A stretch of 64,000 nt of DNA from Dryomyza anilis (taxonomy: Eukaryota; Arthropoda; Insecta; Diptera; Dryomyzidae): NCBI GenBank assembly GCA_951804985.1, contig OX638133.1, positions 72,174,367-72,238,366 on the forward strand, given 5' to 3'. The stretch's first letter is position 1, and each line of letters opens with the position of its first letter. Of the stretch, positions 11,855 to 23,080 are shown piece by piece. The notes beneath the pieces were generated by a model that saw only the letters and a program-made list of their open reading frames with translations, ran no database searches and was not told where the DNA came from. The translations under genes were made by a program, and so were the position numbers.

Positions 11855-12040
11855 GAATTTCAAATGGAAATTTTTGAATTTCAAACGAACATTTCTGAAT
11901 TTCAAATGAAAATATCTGAATTTCAAATGAAAATTTCTGAATTTCATATGGATATTTTTAAATTTCAAATGGAATTTCAATTGTTGTCTGGAAATTTCTG
12001 AATTTCGAATGAAAATTTCTAAATTTCAAATTTCTAAATT
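11855..12040. repeat. 21-bp degenerate tandem repeat
   Basis: The unit is close to GAATTTCAAATGAAAATTTCT and is repeated about eight times. The best copies lie between 11855 and 11960; the last are shortened and interrupted by GGAATTTCAATTGTTGTC. The unit is itself nearly palindromic around GAATTTCAAATG/CATTTGAAATTC, which may have helped it expand. Confidence 0.85.
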
Positions 12041-13279
12041 TTTAATGTTTTAATTATTATTTTTGTTCTAATTTAAAATTTTTATTTTCCCTTTTTTATA
12101 CTTATAAAATGTACTTTTTTTACTGATCTAAGTAGAATTTGGTTTTATTTTACTTTTATTTGGTTCAATTTTAAAAGATTTTGTTTTGTTTTTAATATGA
12201 TTTTTTTTAATAATTTACAGAAATCTGTATTTTTGTTGTTGCTTTTTTTATTTTATTTTTTGGTTGTTTTTTTTATATTTTTTTTTAATCAGTTTTTGTG
12301 TTTAATTTTTAATTGCAACTCAATTTGCGCTGTCACTTGACATGTTTGTCGAAAATTCCACAGCGTGTTCAACAAAAAATTCCCATTGCATTTATTTGCA
12401 AAAAAAAAATAAAAAAAAAATAAAAATCTGAAAAAACACTCGCATTTAATTTCATTTTAACAACGCGTTCTCACAGGTGTCGGGTGTAGCTGGATATATA
12501 ACTTGCACAGCGAATACGATTTTTCGCTGAAATGATTGATTTTCATTAATGAGTTACAATGTTGTTGTTCTTATTGTTATTTATTATTATTATTGTATAG
12601 ACTTAATTGTTTTTTAAAAGCCATTTTACTGAGAACTAAATTTTGCTAGATTTATAATAATTCTTATATTTTTTAAAATTTTTGTTACTTTTTTATCATT
12701 TTTTTATTATTTTTTTATTTTTCGACTTATGTATTTGAAATATTTTTAATCTTTTCATTTGCCTCATTTACTTGCATTGTCAGTGCTACGCATTCAGAAC
12801 TTCACCTTTTTCCAGTCAGTTTTTTTTTCAATAGGTAGTATTTAAAAAGCATTTTATTCTCATGCGTTTAATTTGGAAAATATTTTGATCGTTGCCAGTG
12901 CATGAGTTGTATTTTTCACATATTATGTTGTTGTTCGTCTTTATAAAATTTAGGTATTACAATACAACTGCTGCTGATGTTGATTTTATTATAACTATTG
13001 TTAAAGATGCTTTGTATATCACTTTATAGAAGCATTTATAAATACATTCCAAATGTGTAAATAGTGGTCAAGAATTTTAAATAGAGACCCGCCTTTATAT
13101 TGTTATCAAATAGTTATCTAATGTGAATATGATGAAAGTGTGTCATAGAAAAAACCTTCAAATAACCCTTTTTTATTTCTATTCAATGATGATGAGAATT
13201 TTTTTAATGATTCGAGAAAATCGTGTTGAAAGCATATACAACTATTTTATATACAAACATGATTTATATTACATTAAAA
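12041..13279. other. AT-rich non-coding stretch
   Basis: Mostly T-rich sequence. A short GC-richer patch at 12315-12540 (GCGCTGTCACTTGACATG, AACAACGCGTTCTCACAGGTGTCGGGTG) could be a conserved non-coding element; no exon boundary fits. Confidence 0.4.
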
Positions 13280-13815
13280 ATGAGTTTTTGTAATGGTTAC
13301 GTACGAACTTTGTTAACGAATAATTTTAGTGCATTTTACGAAAACATTTGAGAAATTAATACACAATATGTCGTATATTGTACAAATACGCTTTTGTAAG
13401 AATAGCAATAAATTTCGTAATACAAACAAATAATTTCTATGATCTGTAAAATTGTTCAAAGGTTAGTAAGCCTATAAATTCTCAATATTTTGACCAAATC
13501 CTAATGTAACAAAATGTTCCAACTAAGTTTGCTCTTGTGCAAATATACATGCACAAATAAATATGCTTTTCTTCTAGGCGAAATGATAAATGTGCTTTTT
13601 ATCGTAGCTAAATATAAAAGTGTTTCTTTTGGAGAAAAAAAAATATGCTTCGTTTCGTTGCAAAGAAATGGATATGCTTCTGTTCTTGGGTATAATAAAA
13701 ATGTGTCTATTTTTGTGGAGATACTTATGCTACTTTTCGTAGTTACGAAAAACGTGCTGTTCTTCGTCAGCAAATTGATACGTGTGGGTTTTCGTAAGAG
13801 TCGTCGATATGATGT
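13280..13815. repeat. Degenerate ~27-30-bp tandem array
   Basis: From about 13557 to 13812 the pattern ATRTGCTTYTNTTCGTNNNNAAA recurs about nine times with a spacing of 25-30 bp, for example ATATGCTTCGTTTCGTTG at 13652 and ATATGCTTCTGTTC at 13673. Weaker units (GTGCATTTTACGAAAAC, TACGCTTTTGTAAG) extend it to about 13300. Both strands stay open for about 90-100 codons at 13501-13773 and 13514-13828. The repeat keeps stops out of phase, so these frames are a by-product and not genes. Confidence 0.7.
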
Positions 13816-14249
13816 TATAACTTTGTAAAATTATTTCTAAAATTTTTACTCAATTTTTATTTAGCTAATAATAATATATATTTTTAAAATATATTAAGAT
13901 TCATTTCACTTTGTCGTATATTAAAGTCAATATTAACTTACCCACTGAAATTTTAACACAACCTCGTATACAATATTGTATTTGATTTATTTTAATTATA
14001 CATTACTGCAGTGGTCTTAAACTTTTTACCAGTTTATTATAGAATCTGTATTTAATTCTATATTACAGACACAAAAAGTGTAGTTTATGGAACAAACTTT
14101 GTTGCTTTAGTATGCTGATCGTTCTTCTGAATGATATTTTTATCGCCACAGAAGATCCGGTATAACACATGCATTTTAAAAACTGCCTTCTCAACAATGG
14201 CTCGTTTCTGAATCACTTTTCAAAGGATTTTCTCGTAAGGATTTCTCAA

Positions 14250-14671
14250 ATTGACGTCATTATGACGTCATTCTCGAATGTACTGATTCTGTAACTATGG
14301 TAAAATGAGAATACCGTAACCACTCATATTCGAGTTAGCTCCGACTTGGCTAGAAGAAATGAGAAGGAAAAGTGCGCCAAAAAGTTTAAATCATTTCCAA
14401 GTAACTTTTTGCATCTCAAAATGACCCAGGCAAAATATTATTATATAAAAAGTAAAATTCAATTTATTATAGAAAAAATTAGAAACTATTATTATATCAA
14501 GTTACAGAAACTGAAATCTTCTCAAATGACATGACGTAACATTAATTCGAGTATTTCCCGAATGAGTTACATAACCTATGACATTGCATAACCTATGACA
14601 TAACCTATGACATTACGTATGACATGACGTAACATTAATTCGAGTATTTCCCGAATGAGTTACATAACCTA
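14250..14671. repeat. 53-bp exact direct repeat with short satellites
   Basis: Positions 14526-14578 and 14619-14671 are identical over 53 bp and are offset by 93 bp. The intervening 40 bp is built from CATAACCTATGA units. Upstream, near 14252-14275, the word GACGTCATT occurs twice. The identity of the long copies points to recent local duplication. Confidence 0.9.
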
Positions 14672-15010
14672 GCCACAGGTTTGGATTCAGAATACGTTTT
14701 GCCTCTGCGCTTATTTTTATCCTTGCGCCGAGTTCGTAATATAAAATTTACACTATACGACAAAATTCAACTTTTGGCTGCACACATAAGAAAATGTTAT
14801 ATATTCTTAAAGTACGATAAAAAATAAAATATACGTGTACCCCAGTTTTTCTAGATCAATTCATTAAAATGTTTTATTTGTATTTGAAAAGCATGGGCAT
14901 ATTATTTTTTTGATCGAATATAAATTAGATGTACTACATAGCTGAGACATCATTAAGTATGAATATGAAAATGTTTGTCTGATATCAATTCGTTTACAGC
15001 TTTTGTTTAC
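14672..15010. other. AT-rich non-coding stretch
   Basis: Nothing recognisable is seen except a short GC-richer start (GGTTTGGATTCAGAATACG, TTGCGCCGAGTTCG) that continues the repeat region before it. Confidence 0.4.
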
Positions 15011-15431
15011 CCCTAGTAGAATTTTGACCGATGCGCCATCGGGAAATGATCGGGTTTTCGTTGGGTAAGTCCTATTAGAGAAAATATGATCATTACCTTA
15101 ACATGCCCTTATCATGCTTACCATACCAGGGTTTGCATTATCTAAATAGTCAATGTTCCCGATCATTATTTGTTCCTCATAACGAAATGGCATCAGACAA
15201 TGATCGAGATTTAATGAGAGAAACCCTATTATGCTCGGGCTCTGACAAGGCAATTGTCGGGTAAATAATAAAATGGGGAATTGCCCGATCAGTACATGAT
15301 CATGGCCTGAGGTCAGTACATGATCAGGACACTGCGTTACAAGGACATTATGGGCCTCGTCATATCCCGATCATTTCAAATAATGACATGATCACTTCAT
15401 GACCATGGCCCTACCAAAATTTCTACTAGGG
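15011..15431. mobile_element. MITE with CCCTAGTAGAA termini
   Basis: The ends are CCCTAGTAGAATTTTG at 15011 and CAAAATTTCTACTAGGG ending at 15431, inverted with one base of difference. The 421-bp interior is dense in GATCATG and CCCGATCA words and non-coding. A shorter relative sits at 15783-15919. Confidence 0.8.
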
Positions 15432-15782
15432 ACATTTAATAAATTTGAATTAATTTTTAAATATCTCATAGTACCATTCAAATGTAAATAAAACCTTTAA
15501 ATGAAATGAATTGATATTGAAAAAACGTTTTCATATCCATACTCAGAGTGATTTCAGCAACAAAATATATGCCACAAGAAAAAATAAAAAAAAAAAATAT
15601 TATGAAAATATGATATGCATTTGCAATTGAAATGCAAATAAATACCGTAAACGAATTGATCTAAAAAAATTGAGCTGAGTAATATTAGATTTCTTTTAAA
15701 CTATATTATTTAATATTAACGTATAATTATACTGTATTTTATACTACTGTATTTTCAAGAAATAATATTTTTAAATATTTGT

Positions 15783-15919
15783 CCCTAGTAGAAATTTGTA
15801 CTATTACGATAGACAAGATCATGGTCTGATTATGTTCGTCTTGTAACTGGTCGGGTTTTGACCAGAAAAATATGCAATGAATACTCCCGATTACTGTTTT
15901 ATTAACATTTCTACTATGG
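15783..15919. mobile_element. Short MITE related to 15011-15431
   Basis: It begins CCCTAGTAGAAATTTG and ends ATTTCTACTATGG in inverted orientation. The interior shares AGATCATGG and TCGGGTTTTGACC-type words with the longer copy 350 bp away. It is probably an internally deleted member of the same family. Confidence 0.6.
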
Positions 15920-17286
15920 TTTTTGAAATTTGTAAATATATCAAAATTGTGTGTGTTACAAATTGCTAAATAAAATTTTATAAAATGAATTGGATCAAAT
16001 TCAAAAAAAAAAGAATTTTTATAGACATGTAAGTCTAAGAGATTTTTAAAGCTTATATATTATGCCGTCATTTGGCGTAGAAATTATTTTCCTATTTTAT
16101 CTGACATAATATGAAAATAATTCGACATGTGCCAACATTCAAACGAAAACAAATTTTAAAATCGTTCGAATTTTATATTTCCAAATAAAATAAACATTTT
16201 TAATTGAATTTATTTGAAAAATTTAACTAAGCTATGTATCAGAATAAAGACATATATAAATTGAATACGATAATGTTCCAAATAAAAAGTGTCAACGCAA
16301 TATTTTCGTTATTTATTAAGCATGTACGAAATATACATATTAAAGAAATGTTATGGCGCATTTTAATACTTAAGAAAATTCTACGTTAAATAATAATTTT
16401 AATTTCGTAATTGTGTTTTACATATCGTCGTTTTAGATCGAAAAGTCACCGACTACATTTTTATGAAAACTGAAATTTTGAGTTTGTTGATTAATATTAT
16501 AAAAAGTAATTCATGTATTTTTAAAGTTGAAATACCAATAGATTAAAAATTGACAGATATATAAAGATTTTTGTAAATGAATATTTGGATTTTTGAAAAT
16601 GTATTTGGTGAATTTTCGTTCTACAACGACAATATTATGTTTACTCAGAGATACAAGTTGTTTTCAGCAAACATAATATTATTGTAATCAACGATTTTAG
16701 AAACATAAGAGACTGTCACAATAATACCATAGTTCTTGGCATAATTTTTGTAATAATTACATTACTTATTTTGTAATATACAGATTGATTTTATAATTAA
16801 AAAAAATAAGAAAATGTGTATTAAAAATATGTCCTATTTTGCACCCAGTTATACAGAGATACAGAGTGTTTTGTAAATGCATATTACTTACATAGTCTAT
16901 TCAATAAATTTGTTTATAAAATTTAATCTGTTGATAAACTCCCGAGTTATTGACATCGATTAACCAAACACCCTGTATATTAGAAATAAGTCATTAACTA
17001 TATTACAAAATTATCACATAAACTATGTAGATTTTTGTTTGCGTACAAACAAGAATTGAAATCCAAACGTTCTATGTTTCGGTTTCAATTTCGGTTAGTT
17101 TTCTGTTTTATAATGAAATGGTTTTTGTGTACCGGTTCTGGTTTCGATTTTCCTATCTTTCTGACTTTCTGTCTGTTGAAATCATGATTACAGGTAAACA
17201 CAAGAGGTAGATCAATGAAACGAACTCAGATCTTAAGATTTCTTAGCAGTGGCAGTGGCAAAATACGTTATCATAAAAAGACTTAT
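15920..17286. other. AT-rich non-coding stretch
   Basis: No gene is seen. Degenerate CGGTTTC-type sequence at 17078-17160 belongs to the diffuse repeat described at 29.56-30.25 and 55.73-56.35 kb; the phrase GTTTTATAATGAAA is shared with 55.75 kb. Confidence 0.4.
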
Positions 17287-17468
17287 GCTCGAATCAAACG
17301 ATTGAATAAACAGTCAACTTTTGTATCAATTTTTTTAAATAATTTTAATATCAATCGTGTGATTGCCCCATTTTTGTATGGAAAATTAGGCAATCACACG
17401 ATTGATATTTAAATTGTTTTGAAAATTGATTCAAAAATTGACTGTTTATTCAATCGTGTGATTCGAGC
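17287..17468. repeat. 182-bp palindrome (two ~80-bp arms, 21-nt loop)
   Basis: The left arm 17287-17367 and right arm 17389-17468 pair at about 90 percent, from GCTCGAATCA at the outside to GTGATTGCC at the loop. The arms are themselves bounded by inverted AATCACACGATTG words. A transcript through it would fold into one long hairpin. It may be a foldback MITE or an hpRNA-type source of small RNAs; the sequence alone does not separate these. Confidence 0.9.
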
Positions 17469-17604
17469 TTTAGGATTTAAAATAAGGTATAACCTAGTCG
17501 ACCCTTAACTGTATTTTTCCAGGTGGCTTTTGATAGGGACCCATATCGTATTATGTTCAGGAGTGGATGTGGAATAAGAGTAACATTAACAAATTTTCAC
17601 CGAA

Positions 17605-17945
17605 GTGTTGCGTCGGTACCTCGTCTGGTTAGTGCACGAACGAAAAGTCGCTGGTGCGTTCGAATACGAGCCAAAAGGTCCTCGGTTCGATCCCCATCGA
17701 TTGCAAACATCTTTTTCATAGAAAACATTTTTCTATGCGACGCTACCTCTCGGCAGTAAATGGCAAACCTACGAGAGTAAAACATTGCCTATGAAAAGCT
17801 CTCAACCGCCGTTCGGATTCGACAATAAACTGTAGGTCCCACCAATTTGAGCACAAATATAACACGCACAGCTCAAAAAATGGTGATAGAGCTCGGCCGA
17901 AGTTCTATACAGGACTGTAGCGCCAAACTATTATTATTATAAAAT
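17605..17945 (+). mobile_element. tRNA-derived SINE, variant head
   Basis: The body matches the standard SINE (CTACCTCTCGGCAGTAAATG, TTGCCTATGAAAAGCTCTCA, AGCTCGGCCGAAGTTC, CTGTAGCGCCAAACTATT) and it ends in an ATT run. The head differs. A segment around GGTTAGTGCACGAACGAAAAGTCGCT appears inserted before GGTGCGTTCGAATACGAGCC, and the B box is the canonical GGTTCGATCC. It is a separate subfamily or a rearranged copy. Confidence 0.8.
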
Positions 17946-20865
17946 AATAGTAATAAAAATCTTTGACTCCAATTTTAAATGATATATGTTCTTCCGTTCA
18001 AGTGTGCAATTAGTTTTTTTTATTCTTGTTGTTTTTTTTTTAATAAAAATTGTTCCAGATCTAATCGATTTTTTATGTCTGTATTTTTTGTTTGTATACG
18101 ATACATAACGATAACAACTATTTTTGTGTGGGCGTCAGTGTTGCTCTGGCGAAACTCGTACTTAATCTAGAACACAACGAGCACAAATCTCTACACGAAA
18201 TTAAATTCGAAATTTTTGCGAGGTTTATTTTGTTTTGCGCTGACACATTGAAATTCAATGCATTATTCAATAAACAATTTGTGCAGAGCCAAAAGCTACA
18301 AATTCTCTAAACTCGAACAACTCAAATGGCATAGTCCGGGCCATAGAAAAAAAAATCCAACTTGCGCATTAAACTGTTATTAAATTCAACCTACACATAG
18401 TTTTTAAAATTCATTCTGCAAAATTGCAAATGAAAAATAAACTAAAAACATTAGTAATACAAACAACAATAAATGCTGTATTAAATTATTAAAGATGGAA
18501 ATGTTTGCTAGGCGAATAAACCCATTAAAGTGGCCACTTGAGAGCAGTTATTGGTTTGATTCTAGAAAAAAATGAATTAACATTAACTTAAATATTTTTT
18601 AAAATTTAAATTAAATTGTTGAACTTCAGTAAAACCATATGCAAATTTCACCAAAATTTTTTCAATTTGACAGCCAAATAGTGAAAAATCATGGTTATTA
18701 GTAACGTGTTAAAGAGTGTAAATATCCTCCCCAATTAGGCATGTGTCGATATTTTAGTAAGGACTGCGTCGAATAAAATTGTCCGCTACAAAAATGAAAA
18801 ATCTAGAAATCTAGTAATCGAATTTTTATAGAATAAAATATTTTATTTTGCAAATTATTTTTAGATTTAAAAAAAATATAAAAAACCAGAAATATAGCAA
18901 TATAATATAATAGCAATAACAAAAGTAGCAATAACAGTCAGTAACAATGAGTGAAAAGTAGCAACATTGCCCATCACTAAATGTGAGTGGCACTGGTTAA
19001 AAACCAGGAATTTGATTTACAAGGAAATACAATGAATACTAAAAAGATCAAAATTTATCAAATCAATAAAAAAAAAATACTAAAAAATGTTCAATTATTT
19101 TATAAACTCTGTATGAAGATTAAAAAAAAATATATATTTAGATTTTTCACTTAATTGCGTGGTTTCATTTTCATTGTTTGCATTTATAGACATTTTATAG
19201 AAAAATGTTTTAATTTATTCTTTTATTTTACAATTTTAATATGGTATTGATAATTCTTAATTATTTAGTTTATTTCGTTAAATTTATAAACTTATATCAT
19301 TATTTTAAAGAATATTGAAATATGACGCATCTCGGGGCTACGGTTCTCTCCATCCGTATTCCCATCATACTATTCCTACCTTTGCCTGCTATTTTTCTAA
19401 CAATACACAATATAAAAGAGGCGGTTTTTGTTCCAAGTAATTTTTCCCATTTTTCTAACAAATGAGATTTTATTTTGTATAAACTTCAGTTTTTTTTTGC
19501 TTGTTATCTTCCATTTTTCTGTCTAAAGTGTTGTCTGAGGATGTTGAACAATTACGCACAACTGTTTGTTTTAATTGATTTAAACAGTAAGAAATTTGAA
19601 ATTTAAAATATGTATAAAAATTTAAATCGGATTTTGAAACAAATAAAAAACTATATTGTATCGATACCTTACAGGCAGAACATCGTAACCAACATTTTGG
19701 GAATTTTTGTTTTATGGCAGTTTTGGAATCCTATTTATGAATAGAATATCTCTGCATTGTCATACTTTTGAATTTCGTGATTAAAATTTGAAATTAAATT
19801 TAAATAAATTGGGACAGGCAAAGTGTTGTAACTTCAAATGAATATTTTGGAAATCAAGCCACACTATTTTTATTGTCACCTCATTTAAAGGATACAATAC
19901 GAAAAAAAATCAATAAAATATTTAACTACTCGATTTTGAGACTTTTTTTCCACTCCTGTGGTTACGATCTTTTGCCTGTAAGCTATCGATAAATAGATGG
20001 GTAGACCGTTTTATCTGAGAGGTAATGGATTTTCCTCGAGATTTTCTAATTTGACGATAGATTTTCCATTATTGTTTTATAGAATATTATTTATTTATTT
20101 GTCTTTTTTTTCTATTTATTTAATCTTCACTTCTTTTGTGCATTTTTATTGTCGTCCGTACTCTTTACTTAAAATCCTCTTATGTACCCGACCAATCTAT
20201 AACTCATTTTACCATTTACTATTAGTCTTATGTAAACAAATATTCAGAAAAATAAGCTGGCGATTATATTACGAGCATTCGTTTGAATTTTACAGATTTA
20301 AATGCTACAGTTTGAATCTAACAGTTTGAAAGTTCTGCTCACAGAATCTTACAGTTTTGAAAGTACTGCTCCCAGAAGTGTGCAACATTCTAAGTACATT
20401 TTTTTTTAATTTTTTCATGTCTCACAATGCATTTGCGGCAAAACGTATTTTGGAACACTTGAGGGCCAACGAACTTGAGAATAAATAAAAACTGCATTTA
20501 TAGTAATCGTTATTTTTGCAGCAACATTTAAACATTTGCGACGAAAGTTGGAGCACGTTGCAAAATAAATTCTTTAGTCGCAAACGATCTGTAAACATTT
20601 TTTTTTATATTTGTGTTTAATTTTCGAAATGCCATTTGTGTTCTAACTATTTATGTGTTTTTCCAAAGTAAAAAGTTATATTGTATTTAAAATATTTTAA
20701 TATTTAATCATGATCGTTTTTTAAATTTATGATCTTTTTTTTAATTTAATATACATCTATATTCTCTTGAGAATGTTTTAATTTAGTATAAACATAAAAA
20801 TTGAAAAAGATTTTCTTTAATTCATTTCCCAATTGCTGAAATTTTAATTTTAAAATTTATATATG
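17946..20865. other. Non-coding stretch, 2.9 kb
   Basis: No coding exon, mobile element or tandem array can be supported. Composition is A/T-rich throughout, with a short GC-richer patch at 19320-19390. The longest frame (110 codons, 19997-20329) starts with ATG but has the leucine/phenylalanine-rich make-up of translated T-rich DNA. Confidence 0.5.
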
Positions 20866-21152
20866 GGCCATTCCACACCAAATCAACCAAAAAAAGTCAT
20901 ATTTGAGATTTTACGTTTTCGATTTTAATGAAATTTTGGCAACTTATAAAGAGTAACGAGACAAGGTAACGAGACAAGAAAAGGGCCAAAAATCAATTTT
21001 GTATGGTTGTTCATATTTAAATATCTCTTGAACTAGATATGCTAGAAATTTCATTGATGGCTCATTTTTAAGCTAATTTAACAATTCACAAAATTTCATT
21101 GAATTCGAAGAAGGTGAGTTCCAAACGCTTGTCAATTTGGTGTGGAATGGCC
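20866..21152. mobile_element. 287-bp MITE with perfect 18-bp TIRs
   Basis: GGCCATTCCACACCAAAT at 20866-20883 is repeated as an exact inverse at 21135-21152. The flanks are TATAT-like on both sides. The interior is non-coding and homologous to the truncated copy at 25322-25510. Perfect terminal repeats suggest a fairly recent copy. Confidence 0.9.
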
Positions 21153-21719
21153 AATATATATTTTTTAACGACATTTACGGATTTTTTTGCGATTTTTAAT
21201 TCCTAAAGGATTTTTTTTTCTGAAAAATTCTCACGATAGATTTATTGTTTTTGTTTTTCTGTGGGCTAAAACATTTTTAGGGGGATTTGAAGTTGGCATC
21301 TATGTAAACTATATTGAATTTCTTTTTATATCATTTTAAACTTTAATAACTAAAACTATGATTTTAAAACATTACTTTTTATTCTCACATATTGCAGCTA
21401 ATCTCCAAATAGCTGCGCATAACTGCAAGAAAAAAAAAATGACCAGAGCATTTTGTATTTTTCATCATTATCATCACAATCGACGTCTCCTATAAGTCTC
21501 TGGGAAGAGTTGCACGGTTAATGCGGTTGTTGTTGTTTTAACTGCTGCGAATCTCGAGGTCGTCTCCATCGTCATCGTCTTCATCGTTGTGATTTTTGTT
21601 GTTGTTATTATGTCCGTAGCGATTTTACGCGCTGCTAATTAAGTGCAAATGATTTTTCCATGAATTGCAAATAAATAAAAAAAAAAAACGGGAAGAAAAA
21701 ATACAACGCAACAACATAA
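21153..21719. other. Non-coding stretch leading to candidate exon
   Basis: The first 200 bp is A/T-rich. From about 21475 the sequence becomes richer in GC with trinucleotide runs (GTCGTCTCCATCGTCATCGTC, GTTGTTGTTATTATG), the texture of fly promoter-proximal DNA. No coding frame is supported. Confidence 0.4.
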
Positions 21720-22061
21720 ACATCAACAATATTTGTTGCACTCATCCGTCAAACCCTCCAACGTTGCAAATGCAGCAGCAGCAGATGCAACAACATCAGT
21801 GACTGACTGCCTGGTGGCTGATAAAAGTGTCAAGAAAATCCAACAACAAACACCCGGAATACGGTGGCAGGCAGCTGCAACAAACACGTTTTGGTCTATT
21901 CTGGCCAAAAAAGGTGACGACGACTTATAACAGCATTTGGACGCATCGTGCTTTTATTTTGGCCAACGAACAACAACAACACAGAAGCTGTTGGTTGCCG
22001 TGCGCGTCCGCGGAAGCCAAGTCTCTAAAACACACAACAGACAGACACAGAAATCCAAAAT
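21720..22061 (+). other. Candidate 5' non-coding exon with consensus donor
   Basis: A CA/CAG-rich, GC-richer block (GCAGCAGCAGATGCAACAAC, GCCGTGCGCGTCCGCGGAAGCC) ends at AAAAT|GTAAGTATG, a full-consensus splice donor with the break after 22061. An ATG straddles the donor but is followed by TAA, so it is not a start. Several frames are open for 60-100 codons, yet none shows a recognisable domain. I read it as an untranslated exon of the same + strand gene as the 57.3-kb exon. The 5' limit is not visible. Confidence 0.5.
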
Positions 22062-22439
22062 GTAAGTATGCGGTACTAACGATGCTGCCATTTTTCATTT
22101 TTTTTTATAATTTTTTCCTTTTTTTTTTGATCGATCCATGATCGATCTCTGATACACGTTTCGTGCATTTTTTATGTTGCGCCGGACAACTAGAAATGCC
22201 TGGCACAAAAATGCGCTATTGCCTATTTTTATGGGCATCACTGTTTTCCAGGAATTATTATTTACTATGTTTGTGGGTCATTTATTTGTGGCGATACATG
22301 CAAAAAGAAATAAAAGCGCATCGAAATAAGGCAAAGGCATTTTGGCCAACACTAGGCAACAGAATTGTTCAAATTAAAATTAAAATAAATTTATATTTCA
22401 TAGTTGCAAATCGTAGAATAAAATCTGGTATTAAAATAA
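22062..22439. other. Intron start with GC-richer block
   Basis: After the donor a T-rich stretch is followed at about 22160-22350 by more complex sequence (GCGCCGGACAACTAGAAATG, AAGCGCATCGAAATAAGGC) that could be a conserved intronic element. No acceptor/donor pair makes it an exon. Confidence 0.35.
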
Positions 22440-22751
22440 GTAGCCGCGGTAGCTCAGTGGTTAGTGCGTTGGACTGCGAGCCGAAAGGTCCCCGGCTCAA
22501 GCCTGGACTGGGGCTAACAACATCTTTTCATAGAAACATTTTTCTATACCGCGCTACCTCTCGGCAGTAAATGGCAAACCTACGAGAGTAAAACATTGCC
22601 TATGAAAAGCTCTCACCCGCCGTTCGGATTCGGCAATAAACTGTAGGTCCCACCACTTTGAGTACAAATATAACACGTACAGCTCAAAATGGTGAGAGAG
22701 CTCGGCCTAAGTTCTTATAGGACTGTAGCGCCAAACTATTATTATTATTAC
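22440..22751 (+). mobile_element. Full-length tRNA-derived SINE with target-site duplication
   Basis: The head contains the A-box TAGCTCAGTGG and a B-box-like GGCTCAAGCC. The body follows (CTATACCGCGCTACCTCTCG, AATAAACTGTAGGTCCCACC), then a tail with GAGCTCGGCC and CTGTAGCGCCAA, and a terminal ATT run. The 12-bp TATTAAAATAAG lies at 22429-22440 and again at 22752-22763, the duplication left by LINE-driven insertion. The GAGCTCGGCC...GCGCCAA tail resembles LINE 3' ends of insects, as expected for a SINE that borrows a LINE enzyme; that comparison is from memory. Confidence 0.92.
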
Positions 22752-22890
22752 TATTAAAATAAGTAATATTTAGAAAATCGACCACACATTGTATTTTTAA
22801 TTTTCATTTGAGTTTTTTAAATTAAATCGATTCAAATTAGAACTAAATCGGTTAATCGGAAAGTTTACATGACATATTGAGAATAATGTT

Positions 22891-23080
22891 AACCAGTAAG
22901 GAAGGTTAGGTCACATGGGAAATTTTGAAGTAGAGAAATTGTGATAGTTAGAGTGATGATGTTAGTAAGAATTATGAAAGTTATTGTCAGTCTAAGCCGA
23001 CTTTAAATATCCTGCACATATGTGATAATGTTTGTGGTTAGCATTTAAAGGGTATATAGGTCACCAAGGTATACGAATGC
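22891..23080 (-). mobile_element. Helentron-like family B, end fragment
   Basis: Reverse complement of the last ~180 bp of the family-B copies at 46.8 and 50.1 kb. Shared parts are ACCAGTAAGGAAGGTTAGG (element end), GTCAGTCTAAGCCGAC (terminal hairpin) and TATAGGTCACCAAGGTATACG. The core and GTCY tract are missing. Confidence 0.75.

Noticed and set aside
13501..13828. Overlapping genes on both strands
   Set aside because: Open frames result from the degenerate tandem array and base skew; no start context or domain.
19997..20329. 110-codon membrane-like protein
   Set aside because: Hydrophobic make-up comes from T-rich DNA; no splice or promoter context.
21733..22141. Coding exon in the CAG-rich block
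   Set aside because: Frames differ and overlap on both strands, no domain is visible, and the splice donor cuts them; a 5' untranslated exon fits better.
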